From positions 1 to 43,621 of IMG/VR virus record IMGVR_UViG_3300030333_002853: DNA of 43,621 bases. The stretch is one strand, 5' to 3'. The position numbers were made by a program, and so were the translations under genes. The notes beneath the pieces were generated by a model, which did no database searches, was not told the DNA's origin, and saw only the letters and a program-made list of their open reading frames with translations. Below are positions 1 through 8,555 of the stretch, one piece after another (positions within the stretch are counted from its first letter, which is position 1; each line of letters starts with the position of its first letter). This DNA is from a virus.

Positions 1-1
1 T

Positions 2-2281
2 TGTCGGACAGAACTTCTCATGAGTCAAAACTTCAGTAGGGGACTAGAGAATGAGTATCTAGTTCCCTATATCTCATTCTCAACCAATCCTCAGAATGGT
101 GTCATTGCAGGTGGAGGAACTACTACTCTGACTGCAGTTGCTGCGGCTTCTACGGGTATTGGATATTTTAATTATAGATGGTATCAGGATGATGTATTGA
201 GTGGTGGTATAACAACAGCATTGTCTGGAGTTACTACTACTAGAAGTTATACTTTAGATTATTCTGGTGATGGTAGTACAAGAGTTGTAAATTATAAAGT
301 CAGTGCTGAATGGGTTCCAGATAATCCAGATTTAATTGTTTCTCATGGTACACCAGGTGTAGGTGCTACTGGTGTAGGTGTAGGACAATCTATTACTTGC
401 AATTCTCCATCAGGTGAGACATTTTCTAGTGTTGGTATAGTTAGTGTATCGCCAGCAATTACTGTTGGTATTGTTACTGTTGGGGTACAACCCTTAGGAT
501 TTAATACTTCTGCTTATAGTTTAGAAAGAACTCTTAGTGTTAATGCAACTATCTCTAATGGAGATAATGGTAACTTAGCATTCCAATGGATGAATGCGGG
601 TGCAAATGTTTCAGGAGCAACTTCAAGTTCTTATGTATTCACTCCAGGATATGTTGGACTTAATACATATACCTGTCTTGTTTCATATGCTCCTGATGAT
701 CTAGTTTCTTCAGTAACCAGTGATAGTATAACTGATAATGCTACTGATTTAACACAAACGATTAGATTAGAGTATATGCCAGCTGGGGGAGAAAAGGCAG
801 CAAGTAGTGCTGCATATGATGTTTATTCTGAAGATATTAATCTTGCTGATTATACTAGTGGATTTAAGATAGACCTTAATCATGTACAAGAAGTAATTAA
901 CACTGCTGGTTCACGTAATACATCAGTGTATGCATGGGATAATTATTATTATGTTAGTATGTTTGCGAGAGATGATGATCTTACTGTTGATTTAGAATTA
1001 GGTGGAGCAAAAGGAGATGCATCGTCTGGTTATTCTGGTGGAACTGGTGGATGGATGGTTTTGCAAGGAACTATGGATCAAAATAAAGAATTTGTTGGCA
1101 TTGCTGCTACAGGTGGAAAATCTACTAGTAGACCTGCCACTGGTGTTTATGAATTAGGAAGTGTTATTGGTATAGTTGGTAATGGAGGAAAAGGAGGTGC
1201 TGGTGGAGATGGTGGAGATGGTGGTGCAGATAGTGCTGGTGGTGTAAATGGTGGTGGATTTGGTAGTGGAGAATATTTTTCTGCCAATACATTACCAGCT
1301 GAAGGACAAGCAATGGTAACTGGAAATCAAGGAAGAGCATCCAGATGTCCTAAAGGAAGTAGTTGGTATCAGAACAGGTATGGTGCTTGTGAAACATTTA
1401 CTAGTAAACTTAGAGACCCTGATGGAGAAATATATCCTGTAGCTACTGATAGTAATAACACATCAATTGATAGAGGATTTAAAATTACTAATGATTATTT
1501 GACTAACGGAGCTCATCAAAGTACTGATGGTGAAGATGGTCATGGTGGATCCGGTGCTGCTGGAGGTGGTAATTCTACTGCTAGTGGTGGAGGTGGTGGA
1601 TCAGGATATTATGGGGGTAATTGGACTAAATTATCGTCAGAAACAGGTGGTAATGATGGATCAACTAGAACCTATACTTATGGAACATCTCTTACTCAAT
1701 CAGTAACTACTGATGGAACCAATGGTTATATTCGTATCTTTGGTAGGGGTGGTAGTGCTGGTAATAATCCAGTCATTACTACTAAAACTGCAAGAATTGT
1801 AAGGAATCCTTCTGCTATGCTTCCTCGTTCTGGTCTTTTCCTTGACTTATCGGATTGGGCTAGTACTGAAGAAGTATTAGTGAAAGGAATAGTTGATGCT
1901 ACTAATACAGGTTCTTTTGTGGTCCAGTACTTAACAAGTGGTGGTACATTCTCTTATGCTTTCCAAGGAAATAGTGACAAGTATTTGGGTAATATGGGAA
2001 CTACTGTTATGACTGTAGATAAAAATTCTAATCCCACGGATGGTGTATTGCAGTGGTTAACTGGTGGTTCTTATTATCAGTTCCGTAGTACAAACGATAA
2101 TGACCCTGATGTTGGTTCTGGAATTTATCAAGGTGGAGAAAATCAGGGAGGTACTGCTGGTGTAGCATCCGGTGGAGAATGGGATATTACACTTCATGAT
2201 AATGGACCTACTGGTGGTGATCTTAACACTGGTAGTCTTGCTGATTTAAGAATAAAGTGGAGTATTCAAGGCGAACGTTAA
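2..2281 (+). CDS. Ig-like / Gly-rich virion structural protein (N-terminus probably outside window)
   Basis: The first ATG is at 20, but the frame stays open to the left edge and no ribosome binding site precedes that ATG, so the gene probably starts outside the window. The visible part starts with two Ig-like beta modules (YRWYQDD near residue 55; LAFQWMNAG near 190, with a YTCLVSY strand), then a Gly-rich stretch at about residues 330-580 like that of the downstream Gly-rich adhesins. A C-terminal domain of about 150 residues has a short SGLFLDLSDW motif. It is the first visible gene of the fibre array. A role as a fibre or baseplate-associated virion protein is inferred from composition and context; I do not recognise a named family. 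Confidence 0.75.
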   Translation, partial: CRTELLMSQNFSRGLENEYLVPYISFSTNPQNGVIAGGGTTTLTAVAAASTGIGYFNYRWYQDDVLSGGITTALSGVTTTRSYTLDYSGDGSTRVVNYKVSAEWVPDNPDLIVSHGTPGVGATGVGVGQSITCNSPSGETFSSVGIVSVSPAITVGIVTVGVQPLGFNTSAYSLERTLSVNATISNGDNGNLAFQWMNAGANVSGATSSSYVFTPGYVGLNTYTCLVSYAPDDLVSSVTSDSITDNATDLTQTIRLEYMPAGGEKAASSAAYDVYSEDINLADYTSGFKIDLNHVQEVINTAGSRNTSVYAWDNYYYVSMFARDDDLTVDLELGGAKGDASSGYSGGTGGWMVLQGTMDQNKEFVGIAATGGKSTSRPATGVYELGSVIGIVGNGGKGGAGGDGGDGGADSAGGVNGGGFGSGEYFSANTLPAEGQAMVTGNQGRASRCPKGSSWYQNRYGACETFTSKLRDPDGEIYPVATDSNNTSIDRGFKITNDYLTNGAHQSTDGEDGHGGSGAAGGGNSTASGGGGGSGYYGGNWTKLSSETGGNDGSTRTYTYGTSLTQSVTTDGTNGYIRIFGRGGSAGNNPVITTKTARIVRNPSAMLPRSGLFLDLSDWASTEEVLVKGIVDATNTGSFVVQYLTSGGTFSYAFQGNSDKYLGNMGTTVMTVDKNSNPTDGVLQWLTGGSYYQFRSTNDNDPDVGSGIYQGGENQGGTAGVASGGEWDITLHDNGPTGGDLNTGSLADLRIKWSIQGER

Positions 2282-2286
2282 AGTTC

Positions 2287-2294
2287 TATAAATA
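2287..2294 (+). promoter_or_regulatory. T4-type late promoter TATAAATA
   Basis: Exact match to the T4 late-promoter consensus TATAAATA, in the gap between the first gene and the stalk gene at 2326. A strong AGGAGG lies between it and the ATG. Confidence 0.8.
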
Positions 2295-2325
2295 ATAATG
2301 CAAACAGGAGGGACAGTGAACTCCA

Positions 2326-3051
2326 ATGGCGGTTAATAGGAATTTTGTAGTTAAAAATGGCCTTACGGTCAATACCAGTCTCCTGTTTGCTGATAGCACA
2401 AACAACAAGATAGGTATCGGTTCTACGCAACCATCTACCACTCTTGATGTTATTGGTGGAATTGCTGCTACCGACTTAAAATTATCTGGTATTAGTACAA
2501 TATCAGGTGCTATCTACGGTGATGGTGGTGTTGCTGCCATTCAAGTTGGAACTGGTATATCAATTGCAGGAATCACAACTCTCGCTGGCGGCGGTGGTAT
2601 TACCACAACCGGTGGCGATTTTTACGTTGGTGGTGATTTATATGTTGGTGATGATCTTGTATTTGATGAGTTATCTGGTAGAGAACTTTATATCTCTGGA
2701 CTGGGTACTATTAATCAATTTGCATCACAGACATTAAGTGTCAGTGGTGTTTCAACTCTCACTGGATTTACTACTACAGGTACTGACGTTTGGGTTGGTG
2801 GAGCCTTAACAGTTGGGGGTAACCTTGACGTAGGAGGCGATATCACTTATGATGAGGTTTCAGGTAGAAACATCAATATCAGTGGAATTGGTACTGTTGT
2901 TACCGAATTTAATGTCGGAACTGGTGGTACTGTTCTGTATGCTGCTCAAGATGGAACTATTCGTTTAGGTTCTGCAACTACATCCGCTACAGTGACATTA
3001 AATGGAGGATCTATTCCTTCAGTTGGACTCGTAATCGCACTAGGCGGTTAA
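2326..3051 (+). CDS. Tail-fibre-like stalk protein
   Basis: A 241 aa protein starting MAVNRNFVVKNGLTVNT, followed by IGIGSTQPSTTLDVIGG, the type of N-terminus seen on cyanophage fibre-like proteins. The rest is short beta repeats, such as a repeated GGDFYVGGDLYVGDDL / GGALTVGGNLDVGGD pattern followed by DELSGREL or DEVSGRNI, suggesting a trimeric beta-prism or beta-helix stalk. The start is supported by AGGAGG upstream and a perfect late promoter at 2287. It is probably a structural fibre or fibre-adaptor subunit; the exact place on the virion is unknown. Confidence 0.85.
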   Translation: MAVNRNFVVKNGLTVNTSLLFADSTNNKIGIGSTQPSTTLDVIGGIAATDLKLSGISTISGAIYGDGGVAAIQVGTGISIAGITTLAGGGGITTTGGDFYVGGDLYVGDDLVFDELSGRELYISGLGTINQFASQTLSVSGVSTLTGFTTTGTDVWVGGALTVGGNLDVGGDITYDEVSGRNINISGIGTVVTEFNVGTGGTVLYAAQDGTIRLGSATTSATVTLNGGSIPSVGLVIALGG

Positions 3052-3057
3052 TAAATA
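3050..3057 (+). promoter_or_regulatory. T4-type late promoter AATAAATA
   Basis: NATAAATA motif overlapping the stop codon of the preceding stalk gene, 20 bp before the next ATG (3078). Confidence 0.7.
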
Positions 3058-3077
3058 ATCTCAACACGTAAAAAACA

Positions 3078-3617
3078 ATGGCTGAGTCATTCTCAAATTC
3101 AATTACAAAAACAGTCGGAGTTGTTACTTCCTATACTGGTAGTACAATAGGTGCTGCTGGAACTTCTATTACAGTAACAGCAAACACTGGTATTGGAGTT
3201 TCTGACTTAGTTGTTAATAGCAACTTTACTGGTGGTACTAAGGTTACACAAATAGACGGAACAACAATTTATACTGACATTGCTTCAACGAATGAATCGT
3301 CAGCATCAAGTCAGGTTGTTAAGTTCCTTGGTGTTACTACAGTATATACTTCTGCTGCTGCAACCAAGAGTATCGTTATTGGTGGTACATTAACTAATAA
3401 TGAAAACGGTGCTATTAAAGTCTTTGTGGAAACAAGGGACTCATCTGCTGGTGTAGATGCGAATCTTGTATATAATGCTCCTATACCAGAGGGTTCATCT
3501 ATGATTATAAGTGATGCTGGTAAAACTGTACTCGAAGCAACTGATGAGCTTAGAGTCTATTGTGACACCAAGAATGGTGTAGATGTCAACTTCAGTATCT
3601 TATCGGGTGTTAGCTAA
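3078..3617 (+). CDS. Virion structural protein, small beta-rich fibre component
   Basis: A 179 aa protein rich in Thr, Ser, Val and Gly with no signal peptide or membrane segment. The first 80 residues have alternating beta patterns (GTSITVTANTGIGVSDLVV); the last 90 (TKSIVIGGTLTNNENGAIKV) resemble the small 112-136 aa proteins of the downstream cassettes, which also carry a stretch ending in V.P..S..I. The next gene starts in the stop codon (TAATG), so the two are probably coupled in translation. A late-expressed fibre component is inferred from context; no enzyme motif is visible. Confidence 0.8.
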   Translation: MAESFSNSITKTVGVVTSYTGSTIGAAGTSITVTANTGIGVSDLVVNSNFTGGTKVTQIDGTTIYTDIASTNESSASSQVVKFLGVTTVYTSAAATKSIVIGGTLTNNENGAIKVFVETRDSSAGVDANLVYNAPIPEGSSMIISDAGKTVLEATDELRVYCDTKNGVDVNFSILSGVS

Positions 3618-4549
3618 TGGCTGGGTATATTGGTAACAATCCATCAGATAGTTCTGTACGGATTGCCAGACAAATTTATACCACAAGCGGAATCACTAGT
3701 GATTTCACGTTTACTTCTGGGTACGACCCAGGATATATTGACATATATGTAAACGGCGAAAGGCAGACCGAAGGTACTAACTTCACTGCTAGTGATGGCG
3801 AAACATTTACCATTATGAATGGTGGTGTATCGACTGGATCTACTGTAGAAGCAGCAGCATATAAAACATTTAACGTTGCTACTGTAACTCTTGGTGAAGT
3901 AACTGACGTTGATGATTTAACTGTTAGTGGTTCTATTAATGCTGCTAGTGTTGTTGCAGGTTCTGCTGTAACATCTAATCTTTCTGGTATTAATGTATCA
4001 GGTGCTGTTACTGCTACTAGTTTTAGTGGTGATGGTTCAGGCTTGACAGGTGTTGCATCTACTGATAATATTACTACATCAACTCCTGCTGAATTCCAGC
4101 AGATTAATGTTAGTGGTATTGCCACAATTGGAGTAACAACGATATCAACTTCTGTTGCTGTTGGTGCTGCTGTTACAGTAACTGCTACTGCTATAACAAT
4201 TGACCCTGCGGTTACTTCTACAATTAATGGAGATGTTAATTTCCAAGGTGGTAACTATAATATTTCAAGGTCTAGAGCAAATAGTTCTATAGATTTTGAT
4301 GATAATGCTAAAGCACGATTTGGTTCGTCACAAGACCTAGAAATTTATCATAATGCTACGAACAGCGTTATTAATAACGCAGGTACCGGTGATTTATTAT
4401 TAACAGTTGGTGGTTCAACTATAGAAGAGGTTAATGCTTCTGGTATTAATGTATCAGGTATTGTAACTGCAACTAGTTTTGCTGGTGACGGTTCTGCATT
4501 AAGTGGAGTCGGTGGTGAGTTTAATATCACTTCTGGTCTATTCCTTTAA
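3617..4549 (+). CDS. Tail-fibre stalk protein, MAGYIGNNP type
   Basis: A 310 aa protein whose N-terminal about 90 residues (YIGNNPSD..., DIYVNGERQTEGTNF, ASDGETFTI) match the N-terminus of the gene at 20526, a likely attachment domain. It continues with stalk repeats carrying SFSGDGSGLTGV and SFAGDGSALSGV signatures, separated by a segment with FGSSQDLEIYHNATN, a motif common in cyanophage fibre proteins. It overlaps the previous gene by one base (TAATG) and lacks its own late promoter. It opens the first stalk / small protein / Gly-rich cassette. Confidence 0.85.
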   Translation: MAGYIGNNPSDSSVRIARQIYTTSGITSDFTFTSGYDPGYIDIYVNGERQTEGTNFTASDGETFTIMNGGVSTGSTVEAAAYKTFNVATVTLGEVTDVDDLTVSGSINAASVVAGSAVTSNLSGINVSGAVTATSFSGDGSGLTGVASTDNITTSTPAEFQQINVSGIATIGVTTISTSVAVGAAVTVTATAITIDPAVTSTINGDVNFQGGNYNISRSRANSSIDFDDNAKARFGSSQDLEIYHNATNSVINNAGTGDLLLTVGGSTIEEVNASGINVSGIVTATSFAGDGSALSGVGGEFNITSGLFL

Positions 4550-4555
4550 TAAATA
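4548..4555 (+). promoter_or_regulatory. T4-type late promoter AATAAATA
   Basis: NATAAATA motif overlapping the stop of the stalk gene, 21 bp before the ATG at 4577. Confidence 0.7.
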
Positions 4556-4576
4556 ACATTACAAAAGACAGTAAAA

Positions 4577-4984
4577 ATGACTCTCAAGAAGACACAATTA
4601 ATTGGAATTACCTCTGTGGTGGGTCTTAGTACAGTTGGCATTTTGACTGTCGGCGTTACTAATACTCAAGGTGGAGTAGGAATTGCTTCCACTTGCTACG
4701 TAAGAAGTGTAGTAATGCATAACACAGGATTGGGAACAGCGAGAGTTTCCTTATACATGAATGAATCTGCTGTACAGAACGCAGTTGCGACTGGAGTTAC
4801 AGCGAACAAGTTTTTAACAATTGACCTTGCAGCGAATGAGACCTCATTCTTTGAAGTTAATTACCCATTGGTAATGTCTAATTGGGGTGATACACTTTCT
4901 GTTGCGATAGATGCTCCTGATGCAGGAGGAACAGGAATTGGATCAATGGTCAACTTTATTGTGAATGGCGATACTGACGTATAA
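4577..4984 (+). CDS. Small cassette protein (135 aa) upstream of a Gly-rich adhesin
   Basis: A beta-rich 135 aa protein: VRSVVMHNTGLGTARVSLYMN, then FFEVNYPLVMSNWGDTLSV and a C-terminal FIVNGDTDV. It is clearly paralogous to the 112 aa protein at 21773 (VKSVLAHAGTG, FFEPSYPLVLDTTGDQISV, FIVTGDVES) and more distantly to those at 9401 and 16566. All four lie directly upstream of a Gly-rich gene. The fold looks like one beta sandwich or jelly roll. A cap, connector or chaperone for the Gly-rich adhesin is a context-based guess. Confidence 0.85.
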   Translation: MTLKKTQLIGITSVVGLSTVGILTVGVTNTQGGVGIASTCYVRSVVMHNTGLGTARVSLYMNESAVQNAVATGVTANKFLTIDLAANETSFFEVNYPLVMSNWGDTLSVAIDAPDAGGTGIGSMVNFIVNGDTDV

Positions 4985-4999
4985 TAGGAGGATTTAATC

Positions 5000-5980
5000 G
5001 TGGGTATTAAATCCAATAATCCAGCAGCATATTTTTTTAATATGTTTGGCAATACTGGACATGATGCTGGTAATCCAGCTCCTCATCCTTTTGGTGCAAG
5101 TGGTGGTATAACGGCGACTTACACTGATCCTACTGGATCTTATAAATCTCATACTTTTACTGGACCAGGTAATTTTATAGTTACTGGAGACCCTGCAACT
5201 GTTGATTATATTGTTGTTGGTGGTGGCGGTGCTGGTGGCAATTCTGTTTATGGTAGTTCTAATGGCGGCGGTGGCGGTGCCGGAGGAGTTTTAACTGGAA
5301 CTAGTTTCACCGTTACTGCACAAACTTATTCCATAACAGTTGGAGAAGGTGGTACGGGTAACCATCCAACAGGTACTGATGGTGGTAGTCCATCCGTATT
5401 TTCTACCGTAACAGCACAAGGTGGTGGTGGAGGTGGTTATAATAAAAACGCTACAGGTAATCCAGATCAAAATGGTGGTTCTGGAGGTGGTAGCTCATCC
5501 CATAACCCACCAGCACCAAATGGTTGGGGTTATGGAAATAGAGAAGTAGGTACAACTACACCAGCTCCATCTCAAGGAAATGATGGAGCATCTGGTTCAT
5601 CTAGTCCTCCAGCTTGGGGTTCTGGTGGAGGCGGTGGTGCTGGTGGTGTAGGTGGTGCTGCTTCTGTTAGTGTAGCAGGAGCAGGAGGAATAGGAGTAAA
5701 TAATGGTTATAGATATGGTCCTCCTACATCTGATCATCCAACTGCTGGTGATATTGGTTATGGTGGAGGTGGAGGTGGAACCAATTCAGGTGCTGGAACT
5801 CCAGGAGATCCACCAACGGCAGCGGTCCCCTATGGTGGTGGAGTAGGTAATTATAATGCTGATGGTAGTGATGGTGTAGATGGAAAAGGTGGCGGTGGCG
5901 GTGGAGGAAGTGGATATCCAACTGGCAATAATGGTGGATCAGGTGGTGATGGTATAGTTATAATTCGTTATGCTGTCTAA
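5000..5980 (+). CDS. Gly-rich adhesin-like protein, single unit, GTG start
   Basis: 326 aa. The GTG start at 5000 is set by AGGAGG at 4986-4991 with 8 bp spacing. The N-terminus MGIKSNNPAAYFFNMFGNTG matches that of the next gene. The unit follows the pattern seen in all Gly-rich genes here: YKSHTFTGPGNFIVT strand, DYIVVGGGGAGG, a long run of Gly clusters with Pro/Asn loops, and a closing GIVIIRY strand. This pattern belongs to a Gly-rich domain common in phage tail proteins. By analogy with the Gly-rich gp38 adhesin of Salmonella phage S16, it may form a polyglycine-II bundle at a fibre tip; this is inference. Confidence 0.85.
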   Translation: MGIKSNNPAAYFFNMFGNTGHDAGNPAPHPFGASGGITATYTDPTGSYKSHTFTGPGNFIVTGDPATVDYIVVGGGGAGGNSVYGSSNGGGGGAGGVLTGTSFTVTAQTYSITVGEGGTGNHPTGTDGGSPSVFSTVTAQGGGGGGYNKNATGNPDQNGGSGGGSSSHNPPAPNGWGYGNREVGTTTPAPSQGNDGASGSSSPPAWGSGGGGGAGGVGGAASVSVAGAGGIGVNNGYRYGPPTSDHPTAGDIGYGGGGGGTNSGAGTPGDPPTAAVPYGGGVGNYNADGSDGVDGKGGGGGGGSGYPTGNNGGSGGDGIVIIRYAV

Positions 5981-5983
5981 ATA
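5976..5983 (+). promoter_or_regulatory. Probable late promoter TCTAAATA
   Basis: CTAAATA variant of the late promoter overlapping the stop codon of the previous gene, 18 bp before ATG 6002. It matches the CCTAAATA class used elsewhere in this window but is weaker. Confidence 0.45.
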
Positions 5984-6001
5984 CATAAAAATGTTATAAC
6001 A

Positions 6002-8011
6002 ATGGGCATTCGTTCACAAAATAACCCTGCAGCATCTTATCTTGATAAGTGGTTAGCTACTGGTGTGGATGCTGGCATTGGAGATCAATATGGTCCTCCT
6101 ACTGGACATACTGCAACTGGTGGTATAACAGCTGATTATGTTGATCCGACAGGAGTAGTTTATAGATCTCATTCTTTTAAAGAATCAGGAACTTTTGAAA
6201 TAACTGCACTTTCACCCAGTGAACCTGCACACGTAGATGTCCTCGTGATTGGAGGAGGTGGAGGTGCTGGTAGTCAAATGCCTGGTTCTTCTCATGGAGG
6301 AGGTGGAGGTGGTGCCGGTGGTTTCCTTGAAACTCCTACTCATCCAGTTGCTGCAACTTCTTATCCCGTAGTTATTGGTGCTGGTGGTGCTGGATCCCAC
6401 AATCATCCTGATACTGCTCCCAGTCAAGGAGGAGTTGATACTACAGCATTTGGTCTGACTGCCGATGGTGGTGGTTTAGGTGGTGGTTCTGGTGCCAACC
6501 CTCCTGGTGGTAGTGGTGCATCAGGTGGTGGTGGAGGAATGGATACTGGTGAAGCTGGAACCACAGATCAACCTACACAAGGATATCCAGGTGGTGATGG
6601 TAATTGGAATAGTCCAGGGCCTGCAACAGGTGGTGCTGGCGGTGGTGGTGGTGCCGGTGCTGCTGGTTTAGCTGGTGGTATAGGTGGTACAAGAGCTGGT
6701 GGAGATGGTGGAGATGGAAAACAAAATTCATATAGAACAGGTGTAGCAGAATATTATGCTGGTGGAGGCGGTGGCGCAACTTATAATGCTCCTCCTGGTG
6801 CTGGCCAAGGCGGTCAAGGTGGTGGTGGAGATGGAGTTAATGATGGAGGAAACGGTCCTACTACTAAGTATCAATGGGGTAATCCTGGTGAGATGGGTAG
6901 TGGCGGCGGAGGCGGTGGTGGAGCTTCTGAAGGATTTGGTGGTAGAGGTGGTTCTGGAAGAGTAATAGTTAGATATCCAATCGGACAAATTCAAGCAGCT
7001 CCAGTTGCAAGTGGTGGAATAGTTTCTTATACTCCTACAAAAACTGTTCATACTTTCCAATCTTCAGGAACATTTACTGTAACTGATGGACCTCTTACTT
7101 GCGCTTTTCTAATCGTTGCTGGCGGTGGTGGTGGTTGCGGATCAGTTGTTTCTAGTGATGGTACTGCTGGTGGTGGTGCTGGTGGATTACTTACCAGTGA
7201 AACAAATCCTGTTAGTACTCTTTCAGAAAAAGCATTTGCAACAGGTGCTTATACAATGACGGTTGGTGCCGGTGGTGCTGCTCAAGGATATATGGGTGCC
7301 GTCTCTTATGGTCCCACATCTGCTGCAGAGACTTGGAGAGCAAAAAGTGGAGGAGATTCCCAAATGGGGCCTCCAACATTTGGTCCTGTGACTGAAATTG
7401 TTGCTGCTGGTGGAGGTGGTGGAACTCTAGGTGGTGCTCCAGGTATGCCAGGTGGTTCTGCTGGTGGTTCATCAGGTGGTGGTGGTGCTGGACCTGGTGG
7501 TGAAGGTAGTAAATATAATCCACAATCACCATACAACCCACAAGATGATGCTCCTAATCAAGGTAATGATAGTGGTCAAGGATCTGCTCCTCCTATAGCA
7601 AACTATGGTTCAGGTGGTGGCGGTGGATTTACTGGTGCTGGTGATCCTGGTGGAGACGGCGGCGGTGGAGACGGTGGTGCTGGTATAAATCTTTCTATAT
7701 CAGGAACTTCTACTGGATATGCCGGTGGTGGTGGTGGAGGTCGTGTTTCTCCTGCATCAACACGTAGTCCTATTGGACCTGCTGGTGCCGCAACTCATGG
7801 TGGTGGTGCTGGTGCTGGTGGAGTCGCACCGTATGTAAATTATGCTGGTACGTCTGGAACTATGAATACCGGCGGTGGAGGCGGTGGTGCTTCTGGTACT
7901 ACTGGTGGTGGACCTGATCCAGTAGTTCATCCAACCAATCAACTACAAGATAATAATATTGGCGGTGGTAATGGTGGATCTGGTGTTATTATCATTTCGT
8001 ACCCAACCTAA
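6002..8011 (+). CDS. Gly-rich adhesin-like protein, two tandem units
   Basis: 669 aa. The N-terminus (MGIRSQNNPAASYLDKWLAT) is paralogous to the preceding gene, suggesting tandem duplication. Unit 1 spans about residues 1-327 (YRSHSFKESGTFEI, HVDVLVIGGGGGAG, closing GRVIVRYP). Unit 2 spans about 330-669 (HTFQSSGTFTV, FLIVAGGGGGCG, closing GVIIISYPT). Both consist mostly of Gly runs broken by Pro/Asn/Ser loops, the likely variable ligand-binding surface. It has no signal or membrane segment. It is late-expressed and probably virion-associated. Confidence 0.85.
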   Translation: MGIRSQNNPAASYLDKWLATGVDAGIGDQYGPPTGHTATGGITADYVDPTGVVYRSHSFKESGTFEITALSPSEPAHVDVLVIGGGGGAGSQMPGSSHGGGGGGAGGFLETPTHPVAATSYPVVIGAGGAGSHNHPDTAPSQGGVDTTAFGLTADGGGLGGGSGANPPGGSGASGGGGGMDTGEAGTTDQPTQGYPGGDGNWNSPGPATGGAGGGGGAGAAGLAGGIGGTRAGGDGGDGKQNSYRTGVAEYYAGGGGGATYNAPPGAGQGGQGGGGDGVNDGGNGPTTKYQWGNPGEMGSGGGGGGGASEGFGGRGGSGRVIVRYPIGQIQAAPVASGGIVSYTPTKTVHTFQSSGTFTVTDGPLTCAFLIVAGGGGGCGSVVSSDGTAGGGAGGLLTSETNPVSTLSEKAFATGAYTMTVGAGGAAQGYMGAVSYGPTSAAETWRAKSGGDSQMGPPTFGPVTEIVAAGGGGGTLGGAPGMPGGSAGGSSGGGGAGPGGEGSKYNPQSPYNPQDDAPNQGNDSGQGSAPPIANYGSGGGGGFTGAGDPGGDGGGGDGGAGINLSISGTSTGYAGGGGGGRVSPASTRSPIGPAGAATHGGGAGAGGVAPYVNYAGTSGTMNTGGGGGGASGTTGGGPDPVVHPTNQLQDNNIGGGNGGSGVIIISYPT

Positions 8012-8024
8012 ATAAACCTAAATA
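8007..8024 (+). promoter_or_regulatory. Tandem late promoters CCTAAATA x2
   Basis: Two copies of CCTAAATAAA, exactly 10 bp apart (8007-8014 and 8017-8024); the first overlaps the stop codon of the Gly-rich gene. They lie 31 bp upstream of ATG 8055. Confidence 0.65.
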
Positions 8025-8054
8025 AAAGTAAACCATTACGAGAAATAAAAAGCG

Positions 8055-8498
8055 ATGGCTCATTTTGCAAAATTAGATGCTAACAACATTGTTGAGCAAG
8101 TCATTGTTGTGAGCAATGATGACATTAAAGACAATACAGGTACTGAAATAGAAAGTATCGGTGTTGCTTTTTGTCAGAAACTTTTAGGTGCTGATACAAA
8201 TTGGAAGCAAACCTCTTATAATGGTAATTTTAGAGGTAATTATGCTGGTATTGGTTATACCTATGCAACTAATGTAGCAACATTGGGTGTAGCTTCTACT
8301 GATGTTTTTCTACCTCAGCAACCTCATGCATCATGGAGTGTGGGAGTTAATACAGCATCTTGGTATTCTCCTCTTGGCAACCCACCTACATTAACAACGG
8401 CAGAAGTAACTGCTGGTAAGTATTATATTTGGGATGAGGACGCACATCAAGCAGATACTGCAAGTCCGAAGACCGTAGGTTGGGCAATAACAACCTAA
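8055..8498 (+). CDS. Conserved cyanophage structural-region protein, MAHFAKLD family
   Basis: A 147 aa protein beginning MAHFAKLDANNIVEQVIVVSN, a start I recognise from a conserved family of T4-like cyanophage proteins of unknown function found near structural genes. The middle is rich in Gly, Asn and Tyr (SYNGNFRGNYAGIGYTY); the C-terminus has GKYYIWDEDAHQAD. It has its own duplicated late promoter and a strong intrinsic terminator, so it forms a single-gene transcription unit between two fibre cassettes. No enzyme motif is evident; it is probably a virion or fibre accessory protein. Confidence 0.85.
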   Translation: MAHFAKLDANNIVEQVIVVSNDDIKDNTGTEIESIGVAFCQKLLGADTNWKQTSYNGNFRGNYAGIGYTYATNVATLGVASTDVFLPQQPHASWSVGVNTASWYSPLGNPPTLTTAEVTAGKYYIWDEDAHQADTASPKTVGWAITT

Positions 8499-8504
8499 AA
8501 ACAT

Positions 8505-8527
8505 GGGAGGTTCTTCCTCCCTTTTTT
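8505..8527 (+). terminator. Intrinsic terminator
   Basis: Perfect 6-bp GC-rich stem GGGAGG / CCTCCC with a TTCTT loop, followed directly by TTTTTT. It lies just after the stop codon of the 147 aa gene. Confidence 0.9.
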
Positions 8528-8531
8528 ATTG

Positions 8532-8539
8532 CATAAATA
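8532..8539 (+). promoter_or_regulatory. T4-type late promoter CATAAATA
   Basis: NATAAATA motif right after the terminator, followed by ACTAGAAAAAGT, close to the ACTAAAAAAGT leader found at other late promoters here; 17 bp before ATG 8556. Confidence 0.75.
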
Positions 8540-8555
8540 ACTAGAAAAAGTCGAT

